Position numbers and translations under genes: made by a program
Notes under the pieces: model-generated
Told to the model about the DNA's origin: nothing
Seen by the model: only the letters and a program-made list of their open reading frames with translations
Database searches by the model: none
Shown: positions 34,382-43,362 of the stretch, piece after piece
How positions within the stretch are numbered: position 1 is the stretch's first letter
How the letters are laid out: each line of letters opens with the position of its first letter
Assembly: GCF_017592395.1 (NCBI RefSeq)
Contig: NZ_JAGFOU010000003.1
Coordinates: 1-64,000, forward strand
Direction of reading: 5' to 3'
DNA length: 64,000 nucleotides
DNA from: Actinomyces bowdenii
Lineage (GTDB): Bacteria > Actinomycetota > Actinomycetes > Actinomycetales > Actinomycetaceae

Positions 34382-36214
34382 GTGACTGTGACCGTTTCCG
34401 ATCTGGTCAGGCCCGCGCGCGGCCCGATGATCCTCTCCGGTGCCCTGACCGCGCTCAGCGCGGTGCTGTCCACCGTGCCCTACATCGCCCTGCATGCCAT
34501 GGCCTCCATCTGGCTGGGGGAGAGCCGCGCCAGCGGCTGGGCGGCCCGGCCCTGGGCCTGGGCGGCTATCGCCTGCCTCAGCCTCCTGGCCTCCCAGATC
34601 CTCTACGGGGTGGGCCTGGGGATCACCCACCTGGCCGAGGCCCGGCTGCGCCGCTCCCTGCGCCAGCGGCTGGTGCGCACCCTTGGCAGCCTGCCGTTGG
34701 GCCGTGTGGAGAGGATCCCCCGCGGCGCGGTCCGCAAGATGGTGTGCGACGACACCTCCGCCATCCACACCCTGGTGGCCCACGTCCCCGGTGACGTGAC
34801 CAATGCCGTCGTCGGGACTGCCGCGGGCCTGGGCTACCTGCTGTGGGTGGATTGGCGCCTGGCCCTGGCCCTGGCGGCGCTCTGGGGGCTGTCGGCGGCG
34901 GGTGTCGCGGCCTCCATGCGCGGCATGGGCGACATCACCGAGGGGTTCGGGCAGGCCCAGACCGGTCTGGCCGCGGCCACCGTCGAGATGCTCGAGGGCA
35001 TCAAGGAGATCAAGAGCTTCCAGGCCACAGACACCACCCGCACGCGCTTCAGCGCCGCCCGCACCGAGTTCTCGCGACTGTCCTACCAGTGGGTGGCAGG
35101 GTCGGGGCGGGCCCTGAGCCTCATGAGCGCCCTGCTGCGCCCCTCCACCGTCTTCGCCTGCGTGGCACCACTGGCGGTGCTCTTCACCTCTGAGGGATGG
35201 ATGCCGCTGTCAGCCACACTGCCCTTCTTCCTGCTGGCGCCAGGGCTGCCCTCCGGACTGCTCATCCTGGTGGGGCTGATGCAGCACCTCTACGAGTCCC
35301 GCATGGCCGCCCAGTCCACTGCCGAGCTGCTATCCCAGGACCCCATGCCCCAGGGCGGGCACATCGAGGGGGAGGGGCCCGCCCCGGGGCGGGTGGAGGT
35401 CGAGGGCGTCACCTTCGGCTACGAGCCGGGCAGCCCTGTGCTGCGGGACGTGTCCCTAGTGGCCCGGCCCGGGACCGTCACCGCCCTGGTGGGGCCCTCG
35501 GGGGGAGGCAAGTCCACCCTGGCCCGCCTCATCATGCGCTTCTACGACGTCGATGAGGGCGCGGTGCGGATCAGCGGCGTGGATGTGCGCGAGGCCGGCT
35601 TCCCCTGGCTGCTCTCCCGTGTGGCCATCGTCCTGCAGGACGTGGCCCTGAGCCACGACTCGGTCCATGACAACATCGCCCTGGGCCGGCCCGGGGCCAC
35701 GCGCGACCAGGTGGAGGCCGCTGCCAGGGCCGCCTGCATCCACGAGCGCATCATGCGCCTGCCCCACGGCTACGACACCATCCTGGGCCAGGAGGGAGGA
35801 GTCCTGTCCGGGGGCGAGCAACAGCGCGTGACCATCGCTCGCGCCTACCTGCAGGACGCCCCCATCGTCCTGCTCGATGAGGCAACGGCGCAGGCCGACC
35901 CCGCCGCCGAGCGCGACATCCACCAGGCGCTGTCCGCTCTGGCTGCCGGCCGCACCGTCATCATCATCGCCCACCGCCTGTCCACCATCCGCGACGCCGA
36001 TCAGATCCTGGTCATCGACTCCGGTGCCGTCGTCGAGCGCGGTACTCACGATGAGCTGATGACGGCCCAGGGGCTGTACGCCTCGATGTGGCGCAGTCAG
36101 AACGAGCCGCTGGGAGGGGAGCCCGCAGGGGAGCCGGGCACGGATCCGCCGAGCGGCCAGGCCAGTGGCGGGGCGAGCAGGGGGCACCCGCAGGCAGGAG
36201 GCGAGGAGGCATGA
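34382..36214 (+). CDS. ABC transporter half-subunit (membrane domain plus ATPase), first of a pair
   Basis: This half-transporter of 610 residues has a six-helix membrane domain (about 1-310) and a nucleotide-binding domain with GPSGGGKST, LSGGEQQRVTIA, VLLDEATAQADP and the H-loop IAHRLST. It pairs with the next gene as a heterodimer of the type seen in IrtAB-like iron systems. The signature of this subunit is LSGGE and the D-loop residues are AQADP. GTG 34382 follows GGAGGAG. The gap of 148 bp from the ECF gene has no hairpin, so one operon is likely. The stop overlaps the partner's start by 4 bp. Confidence 0.86.
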   Translation: MTVTVSDLVRPARGPMILSGALTALSAVLSTVPYIALHAMASIWLGESRASGWAARPWAWAAIACLSLLASQILYGVGLGITHLAEARLRRSLRQRLVRTLGSLPLGRVERIPRGAVRKMVCDDTSAIHTLVAHVPGDVTNAVVGTAAGLGYLLWVDWRLALALAALWGLSAAGVAASMRGMGDITEGFGQAQTGLAAATVEMLEGIKEIKSFQATDTTRTRFSAARTEFSRLSYQWVAGSGRALSLMSALLRPSTVFACVAPLAVLFTSEGWMPLSATLPFFLLAPGLPSGLLILVGLMQHLYESRMAAQSTAELLSQDPMPQGGHIEGEGPAPGRVEVEGVTFGYEPGSPVLRDVSLVARPGTVTALVGPSGGGKSTLARLIMRFYDVDEGAVRISGVDVREAGFPWLLSRVAIVLQDVALSHDSVHDNIALGRPGATRDQVEAAARAACIHERIMRLPHGYDTILGQEGGVLSGGEQQRVTIARAYLQDAPIVLLDEATAQADPAAERDIHQALSALAAGRTVIIIAHRLSTIRDADQILVIDSGAVVERGTHDELMTAQGLYASMWRSQNEPLGGEPAGEPGTDPPSGQASGGASRGHPQAGGEEA

Positions 36215-37968
36215 TGAAGCGGTCGAGCATGCGAGCCCTCATGGAGGGCGTGGTCAACATGCGTGAGATGCGGAGGATCACCGCCTGGTTCGTGGCCTCC
36301 GCCCTCCTGCAGGGCACAGCCCTGGCCCTCATGATCCCCTTCCTGCGGGCCCTCTACAGGCACTCGCCCTCGGTGGGCCTCTGGCTGGCGGCCGTCATGG
36401 CGCTGGGGGCGGCGGCCTTCATCACCAGCACGATCGCCATGAACCTCTCCTACAGGGTCAGCGTCTTCGAGATCTGCGACACCATGGTGGACCATGTCGC
36501 CAATCACGTGCTGAGACTGCCGCTGGGCTGGTTCAACGCCCAGCGGCAGGCGGAGGTGGTCAACGCGACCTCCAAGGAGGTCAACACCCTGTCCCACTTG
36601 GCCTCCATGGTCGTGCCCAACCTGTGCAACGCCTTCATCGTGCCCCTGGTCATGCTGGTGGCCACCGCTGTCGTCGAATGGCCCCTGGCACTCATCATGG
36701 CCCTGTCCGTCGGCCCCCTGGTGCTGGTGTGGCGGCGCATGTCCCAGACCATCACCCGCGCCAACGAGCTGGAGGACGCCGCCTCCGCCCAGGCTGCGGG
36801 GAGGCTGGTGGAGTACGCCCGCCTCCAGCCCGTCCTGCGCGCCTCGGGCCGCACCGAGGAGGGGTGGGGGCCGGCGCTCCAGGCCCTGGAGGCCGACTCC
36901 CGCGCCACCCTGGAGGGGCTGCGCCTCAAGGGCCGGCCCGCCCAGGGCTTCACCCTGACCGTCAACCTCGCCTTCGCCCTGGTGATGGCCGTGGGACTGT
37001 CCCTGGTCAGCGGCCACGAGCTCGACGCCGTGGCCTACCTGGCCATCATGGCCGTCACCGCGCGCATGCTCATGCCCCTGACGACAGCGGCCCTGTACGC
37101 CGTCGAGTACGACAACGCCAGGGTGGCGCTGCGCTCCGTCCGCGAGATCCTCGACGCGCAGCCCCTGCCCGACCCCGAGCCGCAGGAGGTCGAGCGGCCC
37201 CGGGGAACGGCCATCGCCCTGGACGGGGTGTCCTTCGCCTATGAGGAGGGGCAGCAGGTCCTGGATGGAGTGAGCCTGAGCGCCCCACAGGGGCGCGTGA
37301 CCGCCCTGGTGGGTCCCTCGGGCGCAGGGAAATCCACGATCCTGCGCCTGGCCGCCCGCTTCTGGGATGCGGACCAGGGCAGCGTCAGCATGGGAGGGGT
37401 CGACGTGTGCCGCCTGCCCGCCGCGCAGATCATGGCCATGACCTCCATGGTCTTCCAGGAGGTCTACCTGTTCGACACCACCATCGCCGAGAACCTGCGC
37501 ATCGCTCGGCCCGGGGCCACCGACGCGGAGCTGGAGGAGGCGGCCCGCCGTGCTCGCCTGGACCGTGTCATCGAGGCCCTGCCCAACGGATGGCAGACGC
37601 GGGTGGGACCGGGGGGACTGAGCCTTTCCGGGGGTGAGCGCCAGCGTGTGGCCATCGCCCGGGCCTTCATCAAGGACGCGCCGATCCTCCTGCTCGATGA
37701 GATCACCTCTGCCCTGGATGGGGAGAACGAGGCGGCGATCACCGAGGTGGTGCGCGAGCTCTCCCGCGGGCGGACCGTCATCGTGGTGGCCCATCGCCTC
37801 TCCACCATCCGCCAGGCTGACCAGATCGTCTTCCTTCAGCCCACACCGCGCGGCGCCAGGGTCGCTCAGCGAGGCGGGCCCGAGGCGCTGGCACAGGTGG
37901 AGGGCCCCTTCCGCGACTTCATCGAGGCTTCGACGGCCTCCTCCCGTTGGCGCCTGACCCGCCCCTGA
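36211..37968 (+). CDS. ABC transporter half-subunit, second of the pair
   Basis: This 585-residue partner half-transporter has a membrane domain (about 1-300, starting MREMRRITAWFVASALLQGT) followed by an ATPase domain with GPSGAGKST, LSGGERQRVAIARAF, LLLLDEITSALD and VAHRLST. Walker B is followed by I instead of the usual A or P. The ATPase domains of both subunits look catalytically complete. Possible functions are import of siderophore- or heme-bound iron as in IrtAB, or export. Context with metal boxes favours metal or heme handling. ATG 36211 overlaps the previous stop and has GAGGAGG upstream. Confidence 0.86.
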   Translation: MMKRSSMRALMEGVVNMREMRRITAWFVASALLQGTALALMIPFLRALYRHSPSVGLWLAAVMALGAAAFITSTIAMNLSYRVSVFEICDTMVDHVANHVLRLPLGWFNAQRQAEVVNATSKEVNTLSHLASMVVPNLCNAFIVPLVMLVATAVVEWPLALIMALSVGPLVLVWRRMSQTITRANELEDAASAQAAGRLVEYARLQPVLRASGRTEEGWGPALQALEADSRATLEGLRLKGRPAQGFTLTVNLAFALVMAVGLSLVSGHELDAVAYLAIMAVTARMLMPLTTAALYAVEYDNARVALRSVREILDAQPLPDPEPQEVERPRGTAIALDGVSFAYEEGQQVLDGVSLSAPQGRVTALVGPSGAGKSTILRLAARFWDADQGSVSMGGVDVCRLPAAQIMAMTSMVFQEVYLFDTTIAENLRIARPGATDAELEEAARRARLDRVIEALPNGWQTRVGPGGLSLSGGERQRVAIARAFIKDAPILLLDEITSALDGENEAAITEVVRELSRGRTVIVVAHRLSTIRQADQIVFLQPTPRGARVAQRGGPEALAQVEGPFRDFIEASTASSRWRLTRP

Positions 37969-37995
37969 CCCTGCGCCTTCGCCTCCTCGCGCCGA

Positions 37996-38026
37996 GCCCA
38001 GCATCCTCCGCCGAGTTCGGCTGGGC
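37996..38026. terminator. Weak hairpin between ABC pair and proC
   Basis: A 7-bp stem (GCCCAGC with GCTGGGC) and a 17-nt loop lie between two convergent genes. It is weaker than the other hairpins here, so the assignment is tentative. Confidence 0.35.
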
Positions 38027-38042
38027 CGGGATGGGCAGGGCC

Positions 38043-38879
38043 TCAGGCGCCCAGCTCGCGGTCGCGGGCCACGGTCGCCTCGAAGGCGCGCACGACGGCG
38101 TCGGAGAATCCGGCCCGCTGCAGGGCCACCACCCCGGCCACCGTCGTGCCACCCGGCGAGCAGACGGCATCGATGAGATCGGCGGGCGTGCGGGGGCGGC
38201 CCTGGGCGGCCTCGGAATCGGCCTCGGCCTGGAGGAGCCGGGCCGTGCCCAGCACCGCCTGGGTGACGATCTCCACCGCCTGGGCCCGGGGGATGCCCCC
38301 CAGCACGCCGGCCCGCGCCAGGGCGTCGATGAAGGTCAGAACGAAGGCGGGGGAGGAGCCCGCCAGGCCCACGAAGACGGGGAAGTCCTTGTCCGCCAGG
38401 ACCACCGTGCGCCCCACCGCGCCCATGAGGTCCTCGACCGCCTCCAGGTCCTGCGCGCTCACCGGGGCGCCGGGGGCCAGCGCCGTCATGGACTGCCCGA
38501 CGCCGGCGGCGATATTCGGCATGGCCCTCACGATCCGGGTGCCGGCGGGGGCGAGCCCCTCCAACCGGGCCAGGGACAGGCCCGCGGCCAGGGAGACCAC
38601 CAGGGGGGAGTGCTCGGCCAGGGGGGTGGCCAGCTCGTCCAGGACACCGGGGACCGCATGGGGCTTGACCCCTAGGACCACCATGTCCGCACTGGCCACG
38701 AGCTCGTCATTGGACTGGCAGGGGGCTGCGCCGATCTCCTGGGCCAGGGCTCGTGCGCTGGCCCCGCCGGCGCTGGTCAGCAGGAAGCCGGAGGTGTCCC
38801 TCCCGGCAGCGGCGGCCCCCCGGACGATGGCCCCCACCATCGAGCCCGCTCCGATGAACCCGATGCGCAGTCCCGGCAT
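38043..38879 (-). CDS. proC: Pyrroline-5-carboxylate reductase
   Basis: This 278-residue NAD(P)H-dependent enzyme reduces pyrroline-5-carboxylate to proline, the last step of proline synthesis. The Rossmann motif GFIGAGSMVGAIVRG opens the protein. VVLGVKPHAV, RAMPNIAAGVGQSMTALAPG and the C-terminal SPGGTTVAGV with the conserved dimer region are all present. The ATG at 38879 follows GAGGAGGAG. It lies about 3 kb from ornithine cyclodeaminase, which makes proline directly from ornithine, so this region carries two routes to proline. Confidence 0.94.
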   Translation of the reverse strand: MPGLRIGFIGAGSMVGAIVRGAAAAGRDTSGFLLTSAGGASARALAQEIGAAPCQSNDELVASADMVVLGVKPHAVPGVLDELATPLAEHSPLVVSLAAGLSLARLEGLAPAGTRIVRAMPNIAAGVGQSMTALAPGAPVSAQDLEAVEDLMGAVGRTVVLADKDFPVFVGLAGSSPAFVLTFIDALARAGVLGGIPRAQAVEIVTQAVLGTARLLQAEADSEAAQGRPRTPADLIDAVCSPGGTTVAGVVALQRAGFSDAVVRAFEATVARDRELGA

Positions 38880-39243
38880 GTCTCCTCCTCAAGCACTGGG
38901 CCGCGGCAGCGCCGTGCTGCCCGCCCCGGTCAATCTACCCGGTCGCTGCCAGTGCGATGGTCACGAGGTGGGGCCCCAAGGAGCCGCGGCCCACTGCCAG
39001 CCCCATCCTGAGGAGGGTCGGCTGGTGCCGTGCTGGGCGCCTGGGGGGAAGGCGGCTCGGGGAAGCGCCGCTAGTGAGGTGTCCTTCCCCGTGATGTTGT
39101 GAATGGGGTGGGCGGGTGGGTGGGGGCCTCCGGAGGGGGCGGTCGGGGGCTCGCCTCACCCGCAGGGGCTTGGAGTACGGGGCTGTCTGGATCGGTGGTG
39201 AAGGGCCCTGGTCGGTGGCTGTTACTGGGGGGAGGTCGGGTGG

Positions 39244-39280
39244 TGAAGATGTGCAGTTCTGTGCTTGTTGCACATCTTCA
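39244..39280. repeat. Inverted 12-mer pair TGAAGATGTGCA-N13-TGCACATCTTCA
   Basis: The 12-mer TGAAGATGTGCA at 39244-39255 faces its complement at 39269-39280 with a 13-bp spacer. The same pair with the same 13-bp spacer occurs at 61289-61325. It may be a protein-binding site or part of a repeat element. Confidence 0.85.
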
Positions 39281-39369
39281 GTCGGTGGTTGCCGGGCCGG
39301 CCTTCGCGATCACGTCGATCCTGGGGCTGGCTCCGGTCTGGGCGGTGGTGGGGCTTGGTTGGGCGTCGT

Positions 39370-39413
39370 TTCGCGACGGAGGCGATACCTGTAGGTGTCG
39401 CCTCCGTCGCGAA
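39370..39413. repeat. Perfect hairpin in the long intergenic region
   Basis: A 20-bp stem including one G-T wobble closes a TGTA tetraloop. The stem begins TTCGCGACGGAGGCGA at 39370-39385. A further TCGCGAAG copy occurs at about 39428. No gene ends here, so a terminator role is not obvious. Confidence 0.75.
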
Positions 39414-40069
39414 GTATCGCGCTTGTCGCGAAGTGACGTCCAAGGTGAGCCGCAGCAGCCCTCCGGGAGTAGGTGGGTCTCCCGGGGCCCCTTGTTCCTC
39501 TTGGTGCACCACCCGGGTCCTGCCTGCCCTGATGGTGCTGGCGGCCTGCCCGGGCAAGGCTGACGCCGTCAGGCCGGGGGCCGCAACAGGTCCCCAGGGG
39601 CGGTGCTCCTGGAGGGCTTTCGGTGCGATCCGTCCCCGGGTGTCTCAGGTGTGCGGGCCCTGGCCAGTATGGATGCGAGGCAGTGGATGCGGGGGGCGGG
39701 GGTGAGGGCTTCCGGGGGTGCTACCAGGGTCTGCTCCAGCGCCCTTGGGCCCAGTTGGTGGCCCGGTTGTCAGCGCGCCGTTAAAAGGTGCAACAGCCGG
39801 CATCCCCGGGTCCAGCCGATGGCCCGGCTTGTGGGACATGAGAGGCGGTTGGGTGCGCCGCCCGGGGCTCATCACCCAGCCGTCGGGCCCAGCGGCCGGA
39901 GGACCCGGCGCGCCGGGCGGGGGCTGGGCGGGCATGCCCAGCAGGCGCGCCGGGCAGGCCGGCGTCCCCAGGCCGTCCAGCGCAAGGGCCCCACACCCCG
40001 GACCACCCCGAACCAGGAAGGGCGCCAGGAGCCCACCCACCCCGATCGCAGCCTCCCGAGGAGGTAGGA

Positions 40070-41419
40070 CTAGAGCACCATGGCGGCGCCCCAGCCGGCC
40101 AGGAGCAGGGGGATGTTGAAGTGCAGGAAGGTCGGGATGACCGAGTCGCGCATGTGGTCGTGCTGGCCATCGGCGTTGAGGCCAGCCGTGGGGCCGAGCG
40201 TGGAGTCCGAGGCCGGCGAGCCGGCGTCGCCCAGCGCCCCGGCCGTGCCGATGAGGGCCACCGTTGCCGTGGGCGAGAAGCCCAGGGCCATGCACAGGGG
40301 CACGTAGATCGCCGAGATGATCGGCAGGGTGGAGAAGGACGAGCCGATGCCCATGGTGATGACCAGCCCCACCAGCAGCATGATGATGGCCGCGGCCGCC
40401 CGGTTGCCGGAGAAGAGCCCGGCGGCGGACTCCACCAGGGACGGGATCTGGCCGGTGGTCTGGAGCACCTGGGCGAAGCCCTGGGCGGTGATCATGATCA
40501 GGCCGATGAGGGCCATCATGCGCATGCCGCCGGTGAAGACGTCGTCGGCCTCCCGCCAGCCCACCACGCGGGTGGCCATGAACAGGAGCAGGCCAGCCAG
40601 GGTGCCGATGAGCAGCGGGTCGGCCTTCGAGTCCAGGACCGTCAGAGCGGTCTGGATGGCGAAGCAGGCCACCACGGCCACCAGCGCCACGGCGATCCTA
40701 CGCGGATCGATCCGCGCGGGGGCGGTCGTATCGATCCTGGCATCGACGTCGTAGTCCCGGGGGCGCCGGTAGGTCACCAGCAGGGCGATGAGCAGCCCGA
40801 CCACCATGCCCAGGGCCGGCAGCCACATGGCGCCCAGGACCGGGACCCGTGAGACGTCCATGCCTGCGCTCTCGATGTTGGCGTAGAGGATGTCGTGCAG
40901 GAAGACCCGCCCGAAGCCCAGGGGCAGGAACATGTAGGTCGTGACCAGGCCGAAGGTGATGGCACAGGCCACTGCTCGGCGGTCCAGCCCCAGGCGGCTC
41001 ATGACCACCAGCAGGGGCGGGACGACCAGGGGGATGAAGGCGATGTGGACCGGGATGAGGTTCTGGCTCATGACCGCCATGGCGAGGATGCCGCCCAGCA
41101 GCGTCCATGTGGTGGTGCGCATGACCCTCGCCGAGGCGCTGGCATCCCCGGCGTCCAGGCGGGAGATGAGCCGGTTGGCCAGCAGCTGGGGCAGGCCGGA
41201 GTGGGCCACGGCCATGGCGAAGGCCCCCAGCAGCGCGTAGGACAGGGCGATCTTGGCGCCGTTGGCCAGCCCCTCCTGGAAGGCGACCATGGTGGCCTCG
41301 ATGCCCAGGCCGGCGCTCATCCCGCCCACGAGCGCGCCCACGAACAGGGACAGGACCACGTGCACGCGCAGGGTCGCCAGGATGAGCATGACCAGGACGG
41401 CGAGGAGAACGGCGTTCAT
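40070..41419 (-). CDS. NhaC/YuiF-family transporter
   Basis: This 449-residue membrane protein of about twelve helices belongs to the Na+/H+ antiporter NhaC-like family, which includes antiporters and proposed amino acid transporters. It has repeated features such as LIALLVTYRRPRDYDVD in the central loop, and the typical VMSQNLIPVHIAFIPLVVPP and GAMGDAGSP-like motif, here AGALGDAGSPASDSTLGPT. ATG 41419 follows AGAAGG. It stands near an Lrp regulator and ornithine cyclodeaminase, so an amino acid such as ornithine or arginine is a reasonable cargo. This is inference from context. Confidence 0.82.
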   Translation of the reverse strand: MNAVLLAVLVMLILATLRVHVVLSLFVGALVGGMSAGLGIEATMVAFQEGLANGAKIALSYALLGAFAMAVAHSGLPQLLANRLISRLDAGDASASARVMRTTTWTLLGGILAMAVMSQNLIPVHIAFIPLVVPPLLVVMSRLGLDRRAVACAITFGLVTTYMFLPLGFGRVFLHDILYANIESAGMDVSRVPVLGAMWLPALGMVVGLLIALLVTYRRPRDYDVDARIDTTAPARIDPRRIAVALVAVVACFAIQTALTVLDSKADPLLIGTLAGLLLFMATRVVGWREADDVFTGGMRMMALIGLIMITAQGFAQVLQTTGQIPSLVESAAGLFSGNRAAAAIIMLLVGLVITMGIGSSFSTLPIISAIYVPLCMALGFSPTATVALIGTAGALGDAGSPASDSTLGPTAGLNADGQHDHMRDSVIPTFLHFNIPLLLAGWGAAMVL

Positions 41420-41571
41420 CGGTGTGCCTTCTTCCACTGGGGGAGGCTCGGGAGGAGCCGGGGTGGGCGCGACAACCTTAGATGCCCGCCCGCGAGGATC
41501 GTCAAGGCGTCCCGCCTCCCGCGCGGCGCCGACGCCTCCGGCCCCGTCCCGGCCCTGTCCCCGCGCGGCCC

Positions 41572-42048
41572 TCAGACCAGCACGCTGCGCAGCAGCAGGG
41601 AGGTCTCGGAGCGGTAGACCCCTTCCAGGGCGCGGATCCGGGACAGGACGTGGTCGACCTCGGCCAGGGTGGCCACCGTGATCTCGGCGATGAGGTCCCA
41701 CTCGCCGTTGGTGGCGTGCAGGCCCGTGATGGCGGGCAGCCCGCGCAGCGCCACGATGGCTGCATCGGTGTTGTGGCCCTCGATCGCCAGGTGGCAGATG
41801 GCCCGGATGGCGGAGTCGTCGGCATCGTGGGCCACGATGATGGTGAAGCCCTGGATGATGCCTCGGGCCTCCAGGCGCTCGATGCGCTTGGTGACCGTGG
41901 CCCGGGTGGTGCCGAGGTCCCGTGCCAGCTCGGCCACCGGTTTACGGGCGTTCTTGCGCAGGGCCGCGATGAGCCCGCGGTCCAGATCATCAAGCACATC
42001 TGCGGGGGACATGGGCACATTGTGCACGATCTGCATGCTGACTGTCAT
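41572..42048 (-). CDS. Lrp/AsnC-family transcriptional regulator
   Basis: This 158-residue regulator has an N-terminal HTH (LDRGLIAALRKNARKPVAEL then ARDLGTTRATVTKRIERLEA) and a C-terminal ligand-sensing RAM domain (residues about 75-150) with the GEWDLIAEI strand. It binds small amino acids and controls nearby metabolism. It is divergent from ornithine cyclodeaminase with 160 bp between them. The transporter gene lies immediately downstream on the same strand. ATG 42048 has AAGAG upstream. ATG 42036 and 42012 are shorter alternatives. Confidence 0.9.
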   Translation of the reverse strand: MTVSMQIVHNVPMSPADVLDDLDRGLIAALRKNARKPVAELARDLGTTRATVTKRIERLEARGIIQGFTIIVAHDADDSAIRAICHLAIEGHNTDAAIVALRGLPAITGLHATNGEWDLIAEITVATLAEVDHVLSRIRALEGVYRSETSLLLRSVLV

Positions 42049-42123
42049 GAACTCTTATGCAAAATGCGCAGCATGTCTCTTGAGAGCGTGCACGCCCACG
42101 GCATACCTTGAAAGGGTGAATCT

Positions 42124-42147
42124 GGGCCCTTGGGCCCTTGGGCCCTG
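42124..42147. repeat. Three tandem GGGCCCTT-like octamers in the lrp-ocd intergenic
   Basis: GGGCCCTT is repeated twice and followed by GGGCCCTG, giving a palindromic GGGCCC core at 8-bp periodicity. It lies between the divergent Lrp gene and ornithine cyclodeaminase gene, which makes it a candidate regulator-binding array. Confidence 0.7.
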
Positions 42148-42208
42148 GAATTCGCGCGTCCGCACCAATGATGGCCTGCGCGGGCCGAGATCGCTTCAGG
42201 AGGCAGCC

Positions 42209-43288
42209 ATGCGTTTCGTCGATGTCCCCCATATGGTCCGGTGGATCGAGCACACCGGCCCCCGGGCCATCATCTCCGGCATGATCGACGCCATGGAGCT
42301 GGACTTCGCCCGCTGGCACTCCTTCGAGCTCACTCCCCGCATGCCCTCCCACTCCGAGCTCGGCGTCATCGAGCTCATGCCCACCTCGGACGGGCGCACC
42401 TACAGCGTCAAGTACGTCAACGGCCACCCCTCCAACCCGTCCCGCGGCTACCAGACCGTCGTCGCCCTCGGCGTGCTCTCCGACGTCGACAACGGCTATC
42501 CCAGGCTGCTGACCGAGATGACCCTCCTGACCGCCCTGCGCACCGCCGCCGCCTCGGGCATGGCCACCCGCCTGCTGGCCCCCGCCGATGCCGGGTGCCT
42601 GGGGATGATCGGCGCCGGCTCGCAGTCCGAGTTCCAGGTGCTGGCCGCCATGGCGGTGCGCCCCATCGAGCAGGTCCGCGTCTTCGACGTCGACCGCGCC
42701 GCCAGTGAGAAGCTCGCCTCCAACCTGGCTCCCCTGGGCATCGAGGTGAGCATCGCTCCCAGCGCCGCCCGGGCCGTGGCCGGCGCCGACATCATCACCA
42801 CCTGCACCGCGGACAAGCGCAACGCCACCGTCCTGCGCCGCGAGGATGTGCGCGAGGGCGCGCACATCAACGCCATCGGAGGGGACTGCCCGGGCAAGAC
42901 CGAGCTCGACCCCGCCATCCTGGACATGGGACCGGTCTTCGTGGAGTACACCCCCCAGACCCGGATCGAGGGCGAGATCCAGGCCAAGCCCGCCGACTAC
43001 CCGGTCACCGAGCTGTGGGAGGTCGTCACCGGGGCGCGGCCCGGGCGCGTCAGCCAGGACCAGACGACGATCTTCGACTCCGTCGGCTTCGCCGTGGAGG
43101 ACTTCTCCGCCCTGACCTACCTCGACCGCTGCCTGACGGCCCCCGGCGGCGAGCGCTTCTTCACCGGGATCGACCTGCTGGCCGACCCGGCCGACCCCAA
43201 GGACCTCTTCGGCATGCTGAGCAGCGGCTCCTCCCTGCACGGGCGCCGGCCGGCCGAGGGCGCCGTGGAGCTGATCCGCTCGGCCTGA
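42209..43288 (+). CDS. Ornithine cyclodeaminase
   Basis: This 359-residue enzyme of the ornithine cyclodeaminase/mu-crystallin family converts L-ornithine to L-proline and ammonia with an NAD cofactor. The N-terminal part has RMPSHSELGVIELMPT and TYSVKYVNGHPSNPSRGYQT, including the substrate-binding lysine in VKYVNGHP. The Rossmann part has GCLGMIGAGSQSEFQVLA, and ADIITTCTADKRNATV. It is longer than typical mu-crystallin proteins and closer to the true ornithine cyclodeaminase group. ATG 42209 follows CAGGAGGC. Control by the divergent Lrp gene is likely. Confidence 0.88.
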   Translation: MRFVDVPHMVRWIEHTGPRAIISGMIDAMELDFARWHSFELTPRMPSHSELGVIELMPTSDGRTYSVKYVNGHPSNPSRGYQTVVALGVLSDVDNGYPRLLTEMTLLTALRTAAASGMATRLLAPADAGCLGMIGAGSQSEFQVLAAMAVRPIEQVRVFDVDRAASEKLASNLAPLGIEVSIAPSAARAVAGADIITTCTADKRNATVLRREDVREGAHINAIGGDCPGKTELDPAILDMGPVFVEYTPQTRIEGEIQAKPADYPVTELWEVVTGARPGRVSQDQTTIFDSVGFAVEDFSALTYLDRCLTAPGGERFFTGIDLLADPADPKDLFGMLSSGSSLHGRRPAEGAVELIRSA

Positions 43289-43362
43289 GGGCGTTACGGG
43301 CCAGGCGCCTGAGGAGCCGCTGCTCGTGACTGCGGGCGGTGGGCGGGTGATAGCGTCGACCC

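Larger units (their letters stand above)
38880..40069. other. Long intergenic region without credible genes
   Basis: This 1190-bp stretch has only open frames of low quality: none has a start with a ribosome-binding site, recognisable domain or even codon bias. It contains the 12-mer pair at 39244-39280, the perfect hairpin at 39370-39413 and several GC-rich inverted repeats. Remains of a lost gene are possible but not identifiable. Confidence 0.6.

Noticed and set aside
39603-40119. Two overlapping plus-strand ORFs of 133 and 154 codons
   Set aside because: They are rich in Arg, Pro and Gly, lack ribosome-binding sites and domains, and overlap each other in different frames.
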